A stretch of 64,000 bases of DNA, taken from Sipunculus nudus (taxonomy: Eukaryota > Annelida > Sipuncula > Golfingiida > Sipunculidae). The notes under the pieces are model-generated. The model saw only the letters and a list, made by a program, of their open reading frames with translations, did not search any database and was not told the DNA's origin. The stretch is from assembly GCA_026874595.1 (NCBI GenBank), contig CM049312.1, forward strand, positions 25,663,956 to 25,727,955, given 5' to 3'. Shown here in pieces: positions 11,739 to 21,248 of this stretch (position 1 is the first letter of the stretch; each line of letters starts with the position of its first letter). The translations under genes and the position numbers were made by a program.

Positions 11739-11834
11739 TTTACACAAACTAATCTGTTATACATGTTTATCCAAGAAGCCCTAGAGACCAAGACCGACCA
11801 GCTGGAAAATGAATACCAAGAGCTGCAACTCTAA
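85..11834 (+). CDS. CUB / multi-EGF type I transmembrane receptor, MEGF10/Draper/SCARF-like (5' end outside window)
   Basis: Nineteen exons can be joined: 85-295, 1951-2079, 3038-3166, 3712-3843, 4225-4353, 4896-5030, 5608-5736, 6442-6576, 6983-7111, 7528-7656, 7850-7978, 8284-8418, 8726-8854, 9253-9381, 9630-9761, 10365-10412, 10780-10885, 11549-11580 and 11779-11834. Their lengths add to 2283 nt, exactly 761 codons, with every junction in phase and no internal stop. The product is the C-terminal half of a CUB domain, 14 eight-cysteine EGF-like modules (610 residues), a 16-residue stalk, one transmembrane helix and a ~37-residue basic tail ending in EYQELQL. In this architecture family (MEGF10/11, Draper, SREC) such proteins are cell-surface receptors for engulfment or scavenging; that role here is inference. 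The N-terminus and signal peptide lie upstream. Vertebrate MEGF10 starts with EMI rather than CUB, so orthology is not claimed. Confidence 0.85.
296..1950 (+). other. Intron with homopolymer and TA/CA tracts
   Basis: A 1.65-kb intron. It contains a run of about 16 C near 1053-1068, a short (CA)n at about 1130-1144 and a (TA)n tract at 1700-1743. No coding signal was seen. The acceptor TTCCAG ends at 1950. Confidence 0.6.
1951..2079 (+). CDS. Exon: EGF-like module 1 (G-type)
   Basis: 129 nt, phase 1-1. Eight cysteines in the pattern C-x8-C-x3-C-x3-C-x3-C-x6-C-x-C-x8-C, from [10 protein letters not shown] to YTGSSCEK. The donor is GTATAG. The first codon is split with the CUB exon and reads Pro. 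Confidence 0.85.
2428..2893 (+). mobile_element. MITE copy 1, inside intron 2 of the receptor gene
   Basis: About 460 bp. It begins near TTTAAATGAGCCCAATCACC and ends near AGGTAGTTGAAAGGGCACC, which are imperfect inverted ends of each other. It aligns along most of its length with 55875-56260, sharing blocks such as CCTTAGGTTACATGT and TTTACAAACATGTTG. It has no coding capacity; superfamily not identified. Exact ends are approximate. Confidence 0.6.
3038..3166 (+). CDS. Exon: EGF-like module 2 (G-type)
   Basis: 129 nt, phase 1-1, after ATTACAG and before GTGAGC. It encodes [11 protein letters not shown] through GFTGLLCDE with eight cysteines. Unlike the rest of the gene it follows another G-type module without a W-type module between. 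Confidence 0.85.
3712..3843 (+). CDS. Exon: EGF-like module 3 (W-type)
   Basis: 132 nt, phase 1-1, after TTTGTAG and before GTAATT. It encodes [11 protein letters not shown] through GFHGRNCT. The Trp after the first Gly, the N-C pair in the middle and a DG before the sixth cysteine mark the second module type. Confidence 0.85.
4225..4353 (+). CDS. Exon: EGF-like module 4 (G-type)
   Basis: 129 nt, phase 1-1, after TTCCAG and before GTATAG. It encodes [11 protein letters not shown] through GFMGLRCDK, with eight cysteines. Confidence 0.85.
4516..4640 (+). repeat. tRNA-derived SINE-like fragment in intron
   Basis: The stretch carries a box A-like segment (AGTTGAGGCTTTGGA), an anticodon-arm-like spacer and a box B-like segment (CCAGGTTCGAATGAC) at tRNA spacing. 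It does not fold as a complete tRNA, so a SINE head is more likely than a functional tRNA gene. The 3' limit is uncertain. Confidence 0.45.
4896..5030 (+). CDS. Exon: EGF-like module 5 (W-type)
   Basis: 135 nt, phase 1-1, after TTGCAG and before GTAATA. It encodes [11 protein letters not shown] through GFKGADCQQ, with CDVTDGFC before the hinge cysteines. Confidence 0.85.
5608..5736 (+). CDS. Exon: EGF-like module 6 (G-type, nine cysteines)
   Basis: 129 nt, phase 1-1, after TTTTAAG and before GTAACG. It encodes [11 protein letters not shown] through GFKGIFCDQ. The usual T-G-x-C of this module type reads VCGIC, adding a ninth, unpaired cysteine. Confidence 0.85.
5745..5801. repeat. (TA)n microsatellite
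   Basis: About 57 bp of TA repeats, a few bases downstream of the module 6 donor site. Confidence 0.9.
5990..6160 (+). repeat. Dispersed repeat fragment, copy 1
   Basis: The block around 6070-6135 (AATAAAGAATCGATTA, then GAGCCGGATCCA) recurs in the opposite orientation around 11290-11330 in a later intron of the same gene. The start also has a small palindrome, TTGCCTCC-ACA-AGGAGGCAA. Family not identified. Confidence 0.4.
6442..6576 (+). CDS. Exon: EGF-like module 7 (W-type)
   Basis: 135 nt, phase 1-1, after CTTCAG and before GTAAGT. It encodes [11 protein letters not shown] through GFTSNTCVS. Confidence 0.85.
6983..7111 (+). CDS. Exon: EGF-like module 8 (G-type)
   Basis: 129 nt, phase 1-1, after TTCTCAG and before GTACAT. 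It encodes [11 protein letters not shown] through GYSGPRCDR. Confidence 0.85.
7528..7656 (+). CDS. Exon: EGF-like module 9 (W-type)
   Basis: 129 nt, phase 1-1, after TTACAG and before GTAATT. It encodes [11 protein letters not shown] through GFVGETCSS. Confidence 0.85.
7850..7978 (+). CDS. Exon: EGF-like module 10 (G-type)
   Basis: 129 nt, phase 1-1, after TTTCAG and before GTACAT. It encodes [11 protein letters not shown] through GFRGLHCEK. Confidence 0.85.
8284..8418 (+). CDS. Exon: EGF-like module 11 (W-type)
   Basis: 135 nt, phase 1-1, after CTTCAG and before GTATAC. It encodes [11 protein letters not shown] through GHLGKHCDQ. Confidence 0.85.
8726..8854 (+). CDS. Exon: EGF-like module 12 (G-type)
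   Basis: 129 nt, phase 1-1, after TTACAG and before GTATGT. It encodes [11 protein letters not shown] through GFKGLLCDE. Confidence 0.85.
9253..9381 (+). CDS. Exon: EGF-like module 13 (W-type)
   Basis: 129 nt, phase 1-1, after GTTTCAG and before GTAAAG. It encodes [11 protein letters not shown] through GYQGKKCET. The following intron carries a 21-bp tandem duplication of GAGCTTTTATGAAACAATCA at about 9454-9494. Confidence 0.85.
9630..9761 (+). CDS. Exon: EGF-like module 14 (last, mixed type; GC donor)
   Basis: 132 nt, phase 1-1, after ATTTTAG. It encodes [11 protein letters not shown] through GYRGPDCTY. The expected donor position reads G|GCAAGT, so this intron would be GC-AG. No GT donor in the right phase lies at the end of the domain, and a GC site keeps the full cysteine pattern and the frame. 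Confidence 0.8.
10365..10412 (+). CDS. Exon: juxtamembrane stalk
   Basis: 48 nt, phase 1-1, after CTTACAG and before GTAAGT. It encodes [16 protein letters not shown], a polar linker without cysteine between the last EGF module and the membrane exon. Confidence 0.7.
10780..10885 (+). CDS. Exon: transmembrane helix
   Basis: 106 nt, phase 1 to 2, after TTATCAG and before GTAAGT. About 22 hydrophobic residues beginning [17 protein letters not shown] are followed by the stop-transfer sequence CIKRR. Polarity fits a type I membrane protein. Confidence 0.85.
11290..11345 (-). repeat. Dispersed repeat fragment, copy 2 (inverted)
   Basis: The reverse complement shares GTCAATAAAGAATCGATTA and GGATCCGGC with the repeat at about 6070-6135. 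The two copies lie in different introns of the same gene in opposite orientation. Confidence 0.4.
11549..11580 (+). CDS. Exon: basic membrane-proximal tail
   Basis: 32 nt, phase 2 to 1, after TTGGCAG and before GTATTT. It encodes [11 protein letters not shown]. This is a microexon-sized piece of the cytoplasmic tail. Confidence 0.7.
11699..11734. repeat. (TA)n microsatellite
   Basis: About 36 bp of TA repeats in the last intron of the receptor gene. Confidence 0.85.
11779..11834 (+). CDS. Last coding exon: tail with hemITAM-like motif
   Basis: 56 nt from the acceptor AAGAAG to TAA at 11832-11834. It encodes [25 protein letters not shown] fits the (D/E)xxYxxL consensus used by hemITAM receptors. 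MEGF10 and Draper carry Y-x-x-(L/I) motifs in much longer tails. The acceptor lacks a strong pyrimidine tract. Confidence 0.7.
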
Positions 11835-12260
11835 TCAGCAAGTTCAACGGGGAAGTTTAAAAAACTATATTCCTGGCCTGGAACACCGGGTAGTTCACCT
11901 TCAAACACCTATACCAACTAGATTCCGTATACTGTGTTCGATCAGCTTTGAATTTGTGATTAATGCGTAACCTTTACTGTATATTTGTTTTCTGTGACAA
12001 ATGGGGAATATTCCATGCTCTTTATTGTGTCTTTAATATAAGCAGTACATATTGCTAAGGAAACGAAATGAACACTTGGCTCTAGATACAGCATTCATTC
12101 AATCATTTGACAGCGCAGACTAATCGTCGGAGATAAGCTTGCCCAACTGGTAGCTCATTCGTCAGACCTTCTCTCCCGTATCAAGTTTGGATTTAAAACT
12201 GATCCTGTGTTACTATATCACAGTGTTACATATACGAATTTGTTCAAATAAACAAATGAA
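11835..12260 (+). other. Likely 3' UTR of the receptor gene
   Basis: Non-coding sequence after the stop. No canonical AATAAA is obvious close to the stop; a possible AAATAAAC occurs at about 12246. The transcript end cannot be placed from sequence alone. Confidence 0.3.
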
Positions 12261-14673
12261 TGTATATATTGCCCATTTTAAGAATGCCATGTACCAAACG
12301 TGTTGCAAAGTGTGTGGTGCCTTAATTTGAATGGCCCTCGGAGCTTCGGTGTTTTTAGCATGCAAATTTGATTTGCTTTCTTTATTATTCTTCACGTAAG
12401 GTACGTATCCGCTATTATAAGGTGATTTACGAATCAATATTACCACGTTGAAGTTTTCTACGATATCGGGTGACGTCATAAGCAGAGGAGAAATCGCTCA
12501 GTACATGATGCGAAGGTACACTTTTTTCTTTTCCAATAATAAATGTAAATTGTCTTTGGAGAACCTGGTAGCTGGTCTGTCACAAGCAGATTAACAGCTG
12601 TATGACCTTGTTTAGGTATTTGGAGGTACAATCACAAGGTACTCTCTTCGGCGCTTATTTCATGTTTATAAATGAAATCACCAGGGCATTCTCAGCCTTG
12701 AACAAATCACGTTCGGTCCAGAAGTTCCCTCACTCATCTTGACCATCATATTTATCTGGCAATAATTAATCAAAATATTGAATATAATGCATATATGCTA
12801 TGACATACAAATGGATATAGTGATATAGTATGTGTTCGGTCGATTAAGTGAAGATTGAATAGAAGAGACTTAAAATTTATCAACCACTGCAAAAAAAAGG
12901 ATTATCTTATTAACAGCTCATGCATTTCCAAGAATATGTATGTAAAGTTTGACAAAATCAGATATAAACTCCCAGGGATATATCTATGCTGACTTTAAAT
13001 TAATGTAATTCGTAGTGTACAATTGCTGGTTCCATTAAAATCAACCATTACCGTATTTCAATACCATGCCAATCGAAATTGGTTTGATTAGTCAGGGCAA
13101 AAACACGTTACCCTAGGTATGACCACCCGAAAGAATTTCGTCTGTTAACTAACAGGCGTTGTCTCAATTTAGCTTGGATATTAATGTAAGAGGTTTAACA
13201 ATTATAATGATTAAAACGGGTACAGATGGACAGCAGCTGTAGGCACAAAGAAAGAAAAGACATTTTTGGGAATATTATGATTAACCGTAGAGGAACTTGT
13301 CAAGGATTTCAAATCTCAAAATGTTTTTGGCAGCTTAATAATTTATTCTTGTAGGATACGAACAACAAAACAATAAGGGATTCCTTATTGTGAATAGGAA
13401 AAGGGATTCCATATTGTAAGGAGAAAAGTGATGATTGACAAGGCAATGCAAATATATAAACTTATTTTTTTACATGGATTGTACAAGTAGTTATTATAAC
13501 TAATCGCGGCACTATCCATGGCTCAAATTGTGGCTTTCTGTAGACGGTAGAGGTGGAGAAAACCAGAGAACCCGGAGAAAACCACCGTCAAATATATCAT
13601 ATGTAACTTATGCTAGGGTATATCTGGTTCGCAATTGCTTTTTGGGAGTCCAGCAAAGTGACAGCGGTCAATGTTAGGTGCGCTCTAAACGCAGTTTGCC
13701 TGAGCGTCTACAGCATGCTGTCAACGATGGATAGACTTAATCAAGGACTTTTTGAGAACAATTACAGGATTTTCTCAAGTTATGAGTAATGCCAGAGAAA
13801 TGTGTTTAATCGCGTTGGAAATAGTGAAACACTCAGATGCAGAGCGTGTGAAACGTAGCGACATGTTAAAGGAGAAATGCCCCGATGAGCCTTCGCATTA
13901 ACAACATCAGAGGCAAAGTAAGCTAAACCAATTCTGGGAAGCATCACAAATTATCGGTCGAATTTTGCTTGCACACGTTCGAGCTTTTTCCAAAGGACCG
14001 AGAGATCTACATTGGACTTGATTTAAGTACATTTAAACAACGTGGTCAATTTACCTGCCAGATAGGTAATTAATAACACCGAAAAGGTTGAAAGGCCACA
14101 GTATTAACTGTTGGGCAATAGTAATTTTCCACAGCACTTTATTTCATTTATGTATTGGCGTTAATCTTACAAAGTTTTACTTAGTTTTGTACGGTCCGAA
14201 TTGCTTCTGGAAACTTTCGGTGCGCTTGTACATGTGGGCACGACAACACTTAATTTATGTGTGGGGGATGGAGAACTGTGTCGCCCTTCTTCATTTATAT
14301 GCATATATCCAGTTTGTTCTAGGTTTAACTAGTCCGGGTTTACACCGACGCTAAGCATACCACTGTAAAGTAAGCCCACAAAACCCCGACTAAATAAACC
14401 GCTGTTTAAACTGTACTTCGTTCAAAATCCGTGCCTGTTAGGTACATCACTTAATGTGGATCATTGTTACTTGACGGATGCAGACTTTATCCAGTTTCAT
14501 GTTCTTTTAGTTCTAATTGTTTATTGTAAGCATGTTTCTGATTGAGAATATCAATATGCGTCATTCACAATTCAGCCGTAGCTTTTTTATACATACGTTT
14601 GTGCCACTGGAACTCTTCTCTTAAGTAAACTAGATCTGGATGCCCGAACTTTCGAATGTGACAATTACATACT

Positions 14674-14737
<64 letters not shown>

Positions 14738-15840
14738 GTCTGATTTCTCTAAACAACTGGAATATATTTTCTTTCCCGGTCATGAGAATGGATATCCACG
14801 AATGTTTTATGTCTATGATTTTGGCGCCATATTCATAGCAATGGTACTTTGTACAATGGATATTTTTCAGTGAACTCAAACTCTCGTGTTGCTTGACCTT
14901 TTATAAAATTTAAGTAACATGTTTTTCCATGGACATGGCTTCATTGATTACTGAAAACTTTACAATAGTGGCTAAAAAACATTCGTTAAAATGAACGCTG
15001 CTAGTTGTGGTGTAACAATATTCTCATATTCCGCCTGCGATTAAGGAAGTGAAAAATCCTTGTTAATGTGATTTCCACAAGTCTCGGTAACAATATCATT
15101 CAAATATGGAATGTTAATTATGTCTGCACTCTTTCAGCATGGACATACAGTGTGCACATATTTAATTCATATATTTAACATGTATATTATAAACTTCAGT
15201 GTAATGTAAATGAGCAGAGATATATTTCTAGCAGACTCTGGGAACATTATCTTTTACTGTTCAGTTATATGATCCTGAATTCCGGACACTCTTTGTTACC
15301 CTTATCGCATTATTTGCTCATGTTTAGCAGTGCATAGGAAGACAATTATTTAGATACAAATCGCACATCCATGTTTATCCCGCCAGAAGCGAAAGCAGGT
15401 TGCAAAATGGTTATCCGGGGCTCTAATCTCATAATCCAATCCTTCCTTCCTGTACGAAACATACCTACTCTACTGACTCTCCTCACTTTGGAGAAGGGAC
15501 AATGGCGCGACTAGTCGATGGCTTGCGGAGACAGCAGACAGGCTATCTCTTGTTCTGTATTACCAGACTCATCTCCATAGCAAAGGGTAAGGATATACCG
15601 GACTTCCGACTATTCTCTTCTGTAATGATGGATATTACAACCAGCTTTCGGAAATGATATATTCAAGTGATACACGATAATAATATACTAGTATACACAA
15701 AGAATACACACGGCCCATTCTTTAATGGAGGAGCGCATTTATCAAAGAGCGATTAGAGTCATGTATGTTATCTTTCAGTGTTAATTAAAAGGCCACGGTG
15801 AATTCTAACTCTAAAGTTTTATCGTTGTTAACTTTCAGGA
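12261..15840. other. Intergenic, no gene recognised
   Basis: AT-rich sequence without a supported gene. Short open frames here are not conserved-looking. The only clear structure is the (TA)n tract at 14679-14735. Confidence 0.5.
14679..14735. repeat. (TA)n microsatellite
   Basis: About 57 bp of uninterrupted TA repeats. The two open frames crossing it on opposite strands are artefacts of the repeat. Confidence 0.9.
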
Positions 15841-16086
15841 CAGGTAAGCAATAAACATTAACATACACCAGTCATAATATATCTTTAACACAGGTAAACA
15901 ATATACTTTAACATACACCAGTCATTATATCTCTATAAGACAGGTAAATATTATACATTAACAGATCCAGGTAAAAAAAATAACAATGTACCATACACTG
16001 TTGAAATATACCTTCAATCAGGTAAACAATTTATTTAGTTTATTTTAAGAGAGCAGATGAAAATATTCCTTCAAACGCAGGTAAAT
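15841..16086 (+). repeat. Degenerate ~50-bp array carrying CAGGTAA
   Basis: CAGGTAA occurs at 15841, 15891, 15941, 15968, 16019 and 16078. The first units also share AACATACACCAGTCAT. The spacing is 50, 50, 27, 51 and 59 bp, so this is a decaying minisatellite. Each unit contains a good match to a 5' splice donor. Confidence 0.6.
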
Positions 16087-16757
16087 AATATATCTTAAGA
16101 AACATATTTGAAGAAAAAGCACATGGGAACTAGGATGTTAATAGGTACTGGTCATTAACAGCAAGCAAATGTAGAATGCAACCTTTTGTCTGTTATGGCT
16201 GCACGTATGGATGTTCGCTCCCAGGGAACGAGAAACAAAAACACATGAATGAATATGACTGAGCAATCAGGGAGCAGAGTGTAATGCCGCACAGTATCAG
16301 ACTATAAACGCACCCTTTTAATCTGTGTCTTTGTGTGTCTACTCTACACCTGTTAAATTAAGCCTAAGCATTAACGGATAGTTACATAGTAACTTGCTTT
16401 CACAGCCAACTTGTAACGTGAAACGGAAGACAGGTATTACCTTTCCGATTGAAAAGAAATTGAAATCTGAAGGTACAAGCAAAAATTAAGAAAATTACAA
16501 AGTTTTAATTATGATTATAACAGAAATGCACAGAGAAATCCCTGCTTTACATGGTGTTATTGTACAAAGCAAACGAAGCAAAACGCTGCACATTGTGCGT
16601 AATGTTTCCATTTTATTTATGATGGACTGTAAATATTATATATTTGTTTCTTGTATCTTGTAGAAGTGATCGATTCAGCCTCTTTCAAGTTATACAACCT
16701 GGTATTCCTTACCCTTGAGAAACATCAATGAAGTGCAATTCACCTTATTGTAAAGCT

Positions 16758-17075
16758 TTATCGAATCAAACTCATAAAGCCAGGGTATTTTGGTTCCTTT
16801 CGATACGTAGTTGGGCGATAAACTGCTAAAAAGTCTAAGGCACCTGAAAGGGCTTGTTCATGCAGATCTTTGAGCGCAAGCTTACCAATTTTAAACCGGA
16901 AATGATATTTTAAAAGTAACCAGTGCAGCTCTTGTAGAATAGGACTACTGTGGAACCGACCATGTGTTCTTTTTATCACGTCTGTTATTGAACTTTCATC
17001 ATTGTGTTGGTAAACCAAACACCTAGGCCTGCCAGTGGTCAATGTCTCATCAAACCGATTTATGAAGAAGGCCAT
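16758..17075 (-). pseudogene. LINE reverse-transcriptase C-terminal fragment
   Basis: The minus-strand frame carries ILQELHWLLLKYHFRFKI followed by a KALHG-like block (LALKDLHEQAL) and a YRPTTYR motif. This series is typical of the region downstream of the RT domain in CR1/L2/Rex-type non-LTR retrotransposons. There is no RT domain on either side, so it is a short remnant. Confidence 0.65.
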
Positions 17076-19277
17076 TTCGTCAAAGACTTGCTTAGTAGCC
17101 CCTTACGAGTCATTTTGTATATATTCATCGTCATTGTCGATATCAAAATCCGCGCAAAGATTCTTCAAGCATTTTCTGGCAAACTAGTGAATCACCAAAT
17201 CTGGGCTTAATTTCATTTATTTACCAGAGCTATCCATTTAAGGGATTATTGTCACTTCGGTTTGTTCTTGATGGAGATCAGTGGAAAGAAGCAATAGGTA
17301 TACAGATGCACATCATCAGTGTGTATATTTGTAGGTGGGGGTTGAAGAGTTGTATTGATGAGTGGCTGTATTGGTCACATGAACCAGTCGATCTTCCCGG
17401 TCGTTCTATCGCATAATAAATTATATAGTTGATGTTAAAGATATATAAACGTCGTAATAAGGGCCCAGGAAAATTCGTCCTAATACTCCCCTGACCGTGG
17501 AATATATTGTATCCATCGTGTAGCATTTGCCTACAAGCTGATCTCACTGAAATAAAGGTTAAACTGCCCCATGGATTGCCATATGTCGGCAGGTAATGGA
17601 TCGAGACCATAATGTGTGTGATTATGTGTGAGCAAATGCACGTGGAATAAAACCTCAGCGCCTAGAAGTACATATTTATCTTCAATCTTACTTATAAATC
17701 CATGTAATATAAGCAGAGAGCCGATGTTTTATGCCCCAGGCATCCAGAGACCGTAAGCAAAAACTGATAACAAACATCCTTCATAAACTGTTATCGTTTC
17801 CTCCATTAATAGCTTCAGTTTTACATCCATTCGTATCGGTCCAGATATCACCGATTCGATGATAACAAAATTTAACACAAGCGCGTCTGTGTCATTATGC
17901 CGCGTTGACCGACAATTGTTTTACTGAAAGGGAATGTACAGAAAATAACCAAACGCACTGTCTTATACACGCGCACAGGAATTTTGCAATAACTGGGCAA
18001 CACAATATATCGGTTTTAGACATCTCGCGGGCATAATTTTTTTGTGCATTGCAACATTATAAACAATTAATTTGTACTATCTGTTTTATTTTGTATTCCT
18101 TTTTTGTATTTTCTTTAATCAAAAAGGGAGAATTTATTATCATGAAATAATATTCTTAGACACTTCTTGACAACCATACAGCTCATATCACAAGTGCTAC
18201 ATCTGTCAAAGGTATTTACATAAGGAGGTCTTTCAATGATGCTCAGGGGTGCCATGGGTTATTTTTGGAACTTTCAAAGTTTCATTGCAAATTTTCAAAT
18301 TTTTACTTGCCAACATTAATCTTTTCAAGGACAAATAATTTCCTGTTTATTCCAAATAAAAGAGCATATTCTGGCCTTAGTTTGACACTGTAGTGTAATT
18401 GACATTATTAAAGATTTAGTTCGTCATCATAACCATGGTATAATCTTCTAAGACAGTTCTTGGCGATCAAACAGCTATTGTTACCAGGGTTTTCCAGCGT
18501 ATCTGATAAGACAGACTATAACGTATACATCATTTTAAACCTGTGACAGTGGCCCATTTCTGTTTATACAACAATCTGTTTATACGGAAATCTGTTTACT
18601 AAATCCGAGTCAGTCCATTCTGTTTGAAACACGCTAGATTCTGAAGCCTTCGGTTAGACTCTAGCGAAATATGAAATAATGAAATATATCATGAAATAAT
18701 CTTCTATGACAGTTCTTGGCGATCAAACAAGTCTTGGAACCAGGGTTTTCCACTGTATCTGATAAGACAGACTATTCGGTCAGACTCTAGCGATATCCAC
18801 ATCCATTTTGACAGAGGGCAAAATGAAACCTCGCAATACTAAGCGGAGACAGCAGCCTTGGCATTTCTTATTTTGTATCATCTGTTAATGTTTATTGAAT
18901 GTGGCAAGAAACACTGCTTTGGAAAAAATACTTTTCCCTTTCAGGCGTGCAGTAGCTATTGTCTTTTTTATCCTGAAACAAAATGTATTAATCTGTCAGA
19001 TTGAAAAATGAATTGTATTTGATAAGCAGTCACAGAACAATATTGGTCTTTGCATTGGTATTTAATATAATGGGATACCAAATAACACGCAGAACTTATC
19101 AGTGTTAATAATCCCAATTACACATACTGGAAAACATATATTAAATAAAAAAAAGAGGAGAAATAATAATATACTGTTCACAAAGAAATATAGGTTTACC
19201 AGACAGATTTTCAGGCATTATTACTAAACCATGAAAGATTTGATAGATTTGAAAATTAGGTTATGATTTCTTTACAG
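17076..19277. other. Intergenic, no gene; small duplication
   Basis: No coding signal recognised. The segment at 18440-18519 (TTCTTGGCGATCAAACA, then CAGGGTTTTCC, then TATCTGATAAGACAGACTAT) is repeated at 18697-18775. A second motif, AGACTCTAGCGA, occurs at about 18656 and 18782. Confidence 0.45.
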
Positions 19278-19407
19278 CATGCGAACCTGGATGGTTTGGT
19301 CAGAACTGTCTGCGGACCTGTTCTGTTGGATGTGAGAATACGTGTGACAAAATTACCGGTAATTGTTCGTGTAAGCCAGCATTCGAAAGGGGTTTTATGT
19401 GACCAAG
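19278..19407 (+). pseudogene. Exon: EGF-like module, G-type, with 1-base insertion
   Basis: After TTTACAG it reads ACEPGWFGQNC through CSCKPAF, then an extra base in TTCGAAAGGGG shifts the frame to a TGA three codons before the donor GTAACG. Removing one base would restore the usual KGVLCDQ ending and a 129-nt length. It could be a real lesion or a base-calling error. Confidence 0.7.
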
Positions 19408-20576
19408 GTAACGTAATGAGTAACTATTTGTTAAACACAGTCACACGCACACACACACACAAGCAATGTATCAACGACCATTTAAAACAGTCCAATATAG
19501 ATGAGTAAACCCTTTAGAGAAATACACACGAACTAATTTTTTCAATGCTTTTCATTATATGGTAAATATGAAAAATACTCAATTAAAATATATTACAGCG
19601 CTGAGATCATAAAAATTAAATGTTGTTAATCATAATTGAACACTCCAGAATATCGTCATAATCAACTTCTTCGTGATTAATTGAATAATATATCAAGGCA
19701 TGAAACACTGAAAGGAGGATGAGGTGGGACATTCAGACTTAAGACCTCTATTCCCTTCACGTTTTATGTAAGAAGCTTTTAGCAAAACTGCCAAGGTCTG
19801 ACAAATTAGGTATATGTATATATTATATAAATATCCCGGGAAGAGGGTATGGATGTGGAGAAAAACCGGACCACATTAATAATGTGAGAGAGACAAAGTC
19901 AAAGAAACACAATTGGCAGACAAAACACATCCAATGGAGCACACTTTATATGATTTCATATTGAGAGAGGCAAACATTTTCATTTAATCCGAATAAAATC
20001 TGATTTCAATGCGAAATTTCCGTATATGTAAAGATTTTCGTTGACCCTTTGAATCTGAAACCTGAGCATTCCATTGTATGTCTTCTTTGGATATTTTGTG
20101 TCTCCGTGTGCGTCTTAGGGAAAGATGGAAACAACGGCAAGAATTACATCAGGCAAAGGTCCTGTCTTGTGAATCAGGTTTCATATCATTTTATCTCCCC
20201 CCCCCCCCCCCCCCCAATATGATTACATATACAGCATATCAATTTTACCTTTATTCATGTGAAGAAATACCATTTTCGGATACAGATATACTAAACCAAA
20301 TGTTAAATCTGGTTCTTGGAATGAAACTTCCGGGGAAATTGTTCTGGTTATCACTTTACCGTACCTCGTGTGCCAAAATCGTACCTCTTTCCCACTTGCT
20401 TATTGAGTTTAGTCTGACAATCCATTCCGTTGCGTTGTCAGGATTTGCCCTTGGTGGTATAAATTAAAATCTCTATTGACCATTTCACATGTTATTAAAT
20501 GCTCGATTAATAAATTTTGAATATGTATCTGGGATACTTTAAAAATAACTTTGTAAAATCACGTATAATATTGCAG
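19408..20576 (+). other. Intron of the second cluster
   Basis: AT-rich intron of about 1.17 kb. It contains a short (CA)n at 19449-19460 and a run of about 18 C near 20198-20215. No coding signal beyond unsupported open frames. Confidence 0.5.
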
Positions 20577-20711
20577 AATGTCCTCAAGGGTTATGGGGAA
20601 GGAACTGTGTCAAAAACTGTTCAATCAACTGTATTGAGTCCCAACTATGCGATCCTAGAAACGGACGCTGCCAATGTAAACCTGGGTTCAATGGTTTTAC
20701 TTGCATGAATG
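20577..20711 (+). CDS. Exon: EGF-like module, W-type
   Basis: 135 nt, phase 1-1, after TTGCAG and before GTATTT. It encodes ECPQGLWGRNC through GFNGFTCMN with all eight cysteines and no lesion. Confidence 0.75.
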
Positions 20712-21119
20712 GTATTTTCAACAAAAATATGAAACAATGATATATACCGTATGTGACCATCTATGTATTTAATTTGTGTAAACATTTTGTGTTAAGATTA
20801 TATGTAAAATGTCTAAATCATGTTACAGTCGTCAAACATTTTTTTATTTGCAAAATAAGGTTTCGCTTGTTTTCGTTTTGTAAATTACATAGAGATAACT
20901 ACCTTATATAAAAACCTCTTTTTCTAACGCGTAAGCACGGGTTTTATATGGAAGTAAATGAACAAAATGCTTTTTTTAACCATTGGATAGATGTTACCTT
21001 GTTGCATGACGGTATGTAAGGAGCATTGCAAATGCAAGACAATTCTCATAGGTACTGGTAGAATAAGTACATGCATTTGCATTGGGCAAAAGTATCCTCT
21101 TGCACATTTTTTTTTCCAG

Positions 21120-21248
21120 GCTGTGAAACAGGAACGTTTGGACACTATTGTGCTGCGAAATGTTCCTTCGGATGTGAAGACACCTGCAACCGGGTTACTG
21201 GTGCATGTCAGTGTAAACCTGGATTTATGGGAGCGCTGTGCGATCAAG
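21120..21248 (+). CDS. Exon: EGF-like module, G-type
   Basis: 129 nt, phase 1-1, after TTTCCAG and before GTGAGC. It encodes GCETGTFGHYC through GFMGALCDQ, intact. The same GTGAGC donor is used by module 2 of the upstream gene. Confidence 0.75.

Larger units (their letters stand above)
3167..11778 (+). other. Remaining introns of the receptor gene
   Basis: Introns of roughly 190 to 705 bp separate the exons listed (for example 3167-3711, 3844-4223, 5031-5607, 7112-7527, 8855-9252, 9762-10364, 10413-10779, 10886-11548). They are AT-rich. Apart from the SINE-like piece, the MITE, the two dispersed-repeat fragments and TA tracts listed separately, I saw no coding or RNA signal in them. Confidence 0.5.

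Noticed and set aside
17278-17610. 110-codon minus-strand gene
   Set aside because: No motif, no splice context, composition like the surrounding intergenic DNA.
20078-20467. 129-codon frame with a proline run
   Set aside because: The prolines come from a C homopolymer. No domain, no splice context, and it lies in an intron of the second EGF cluster.
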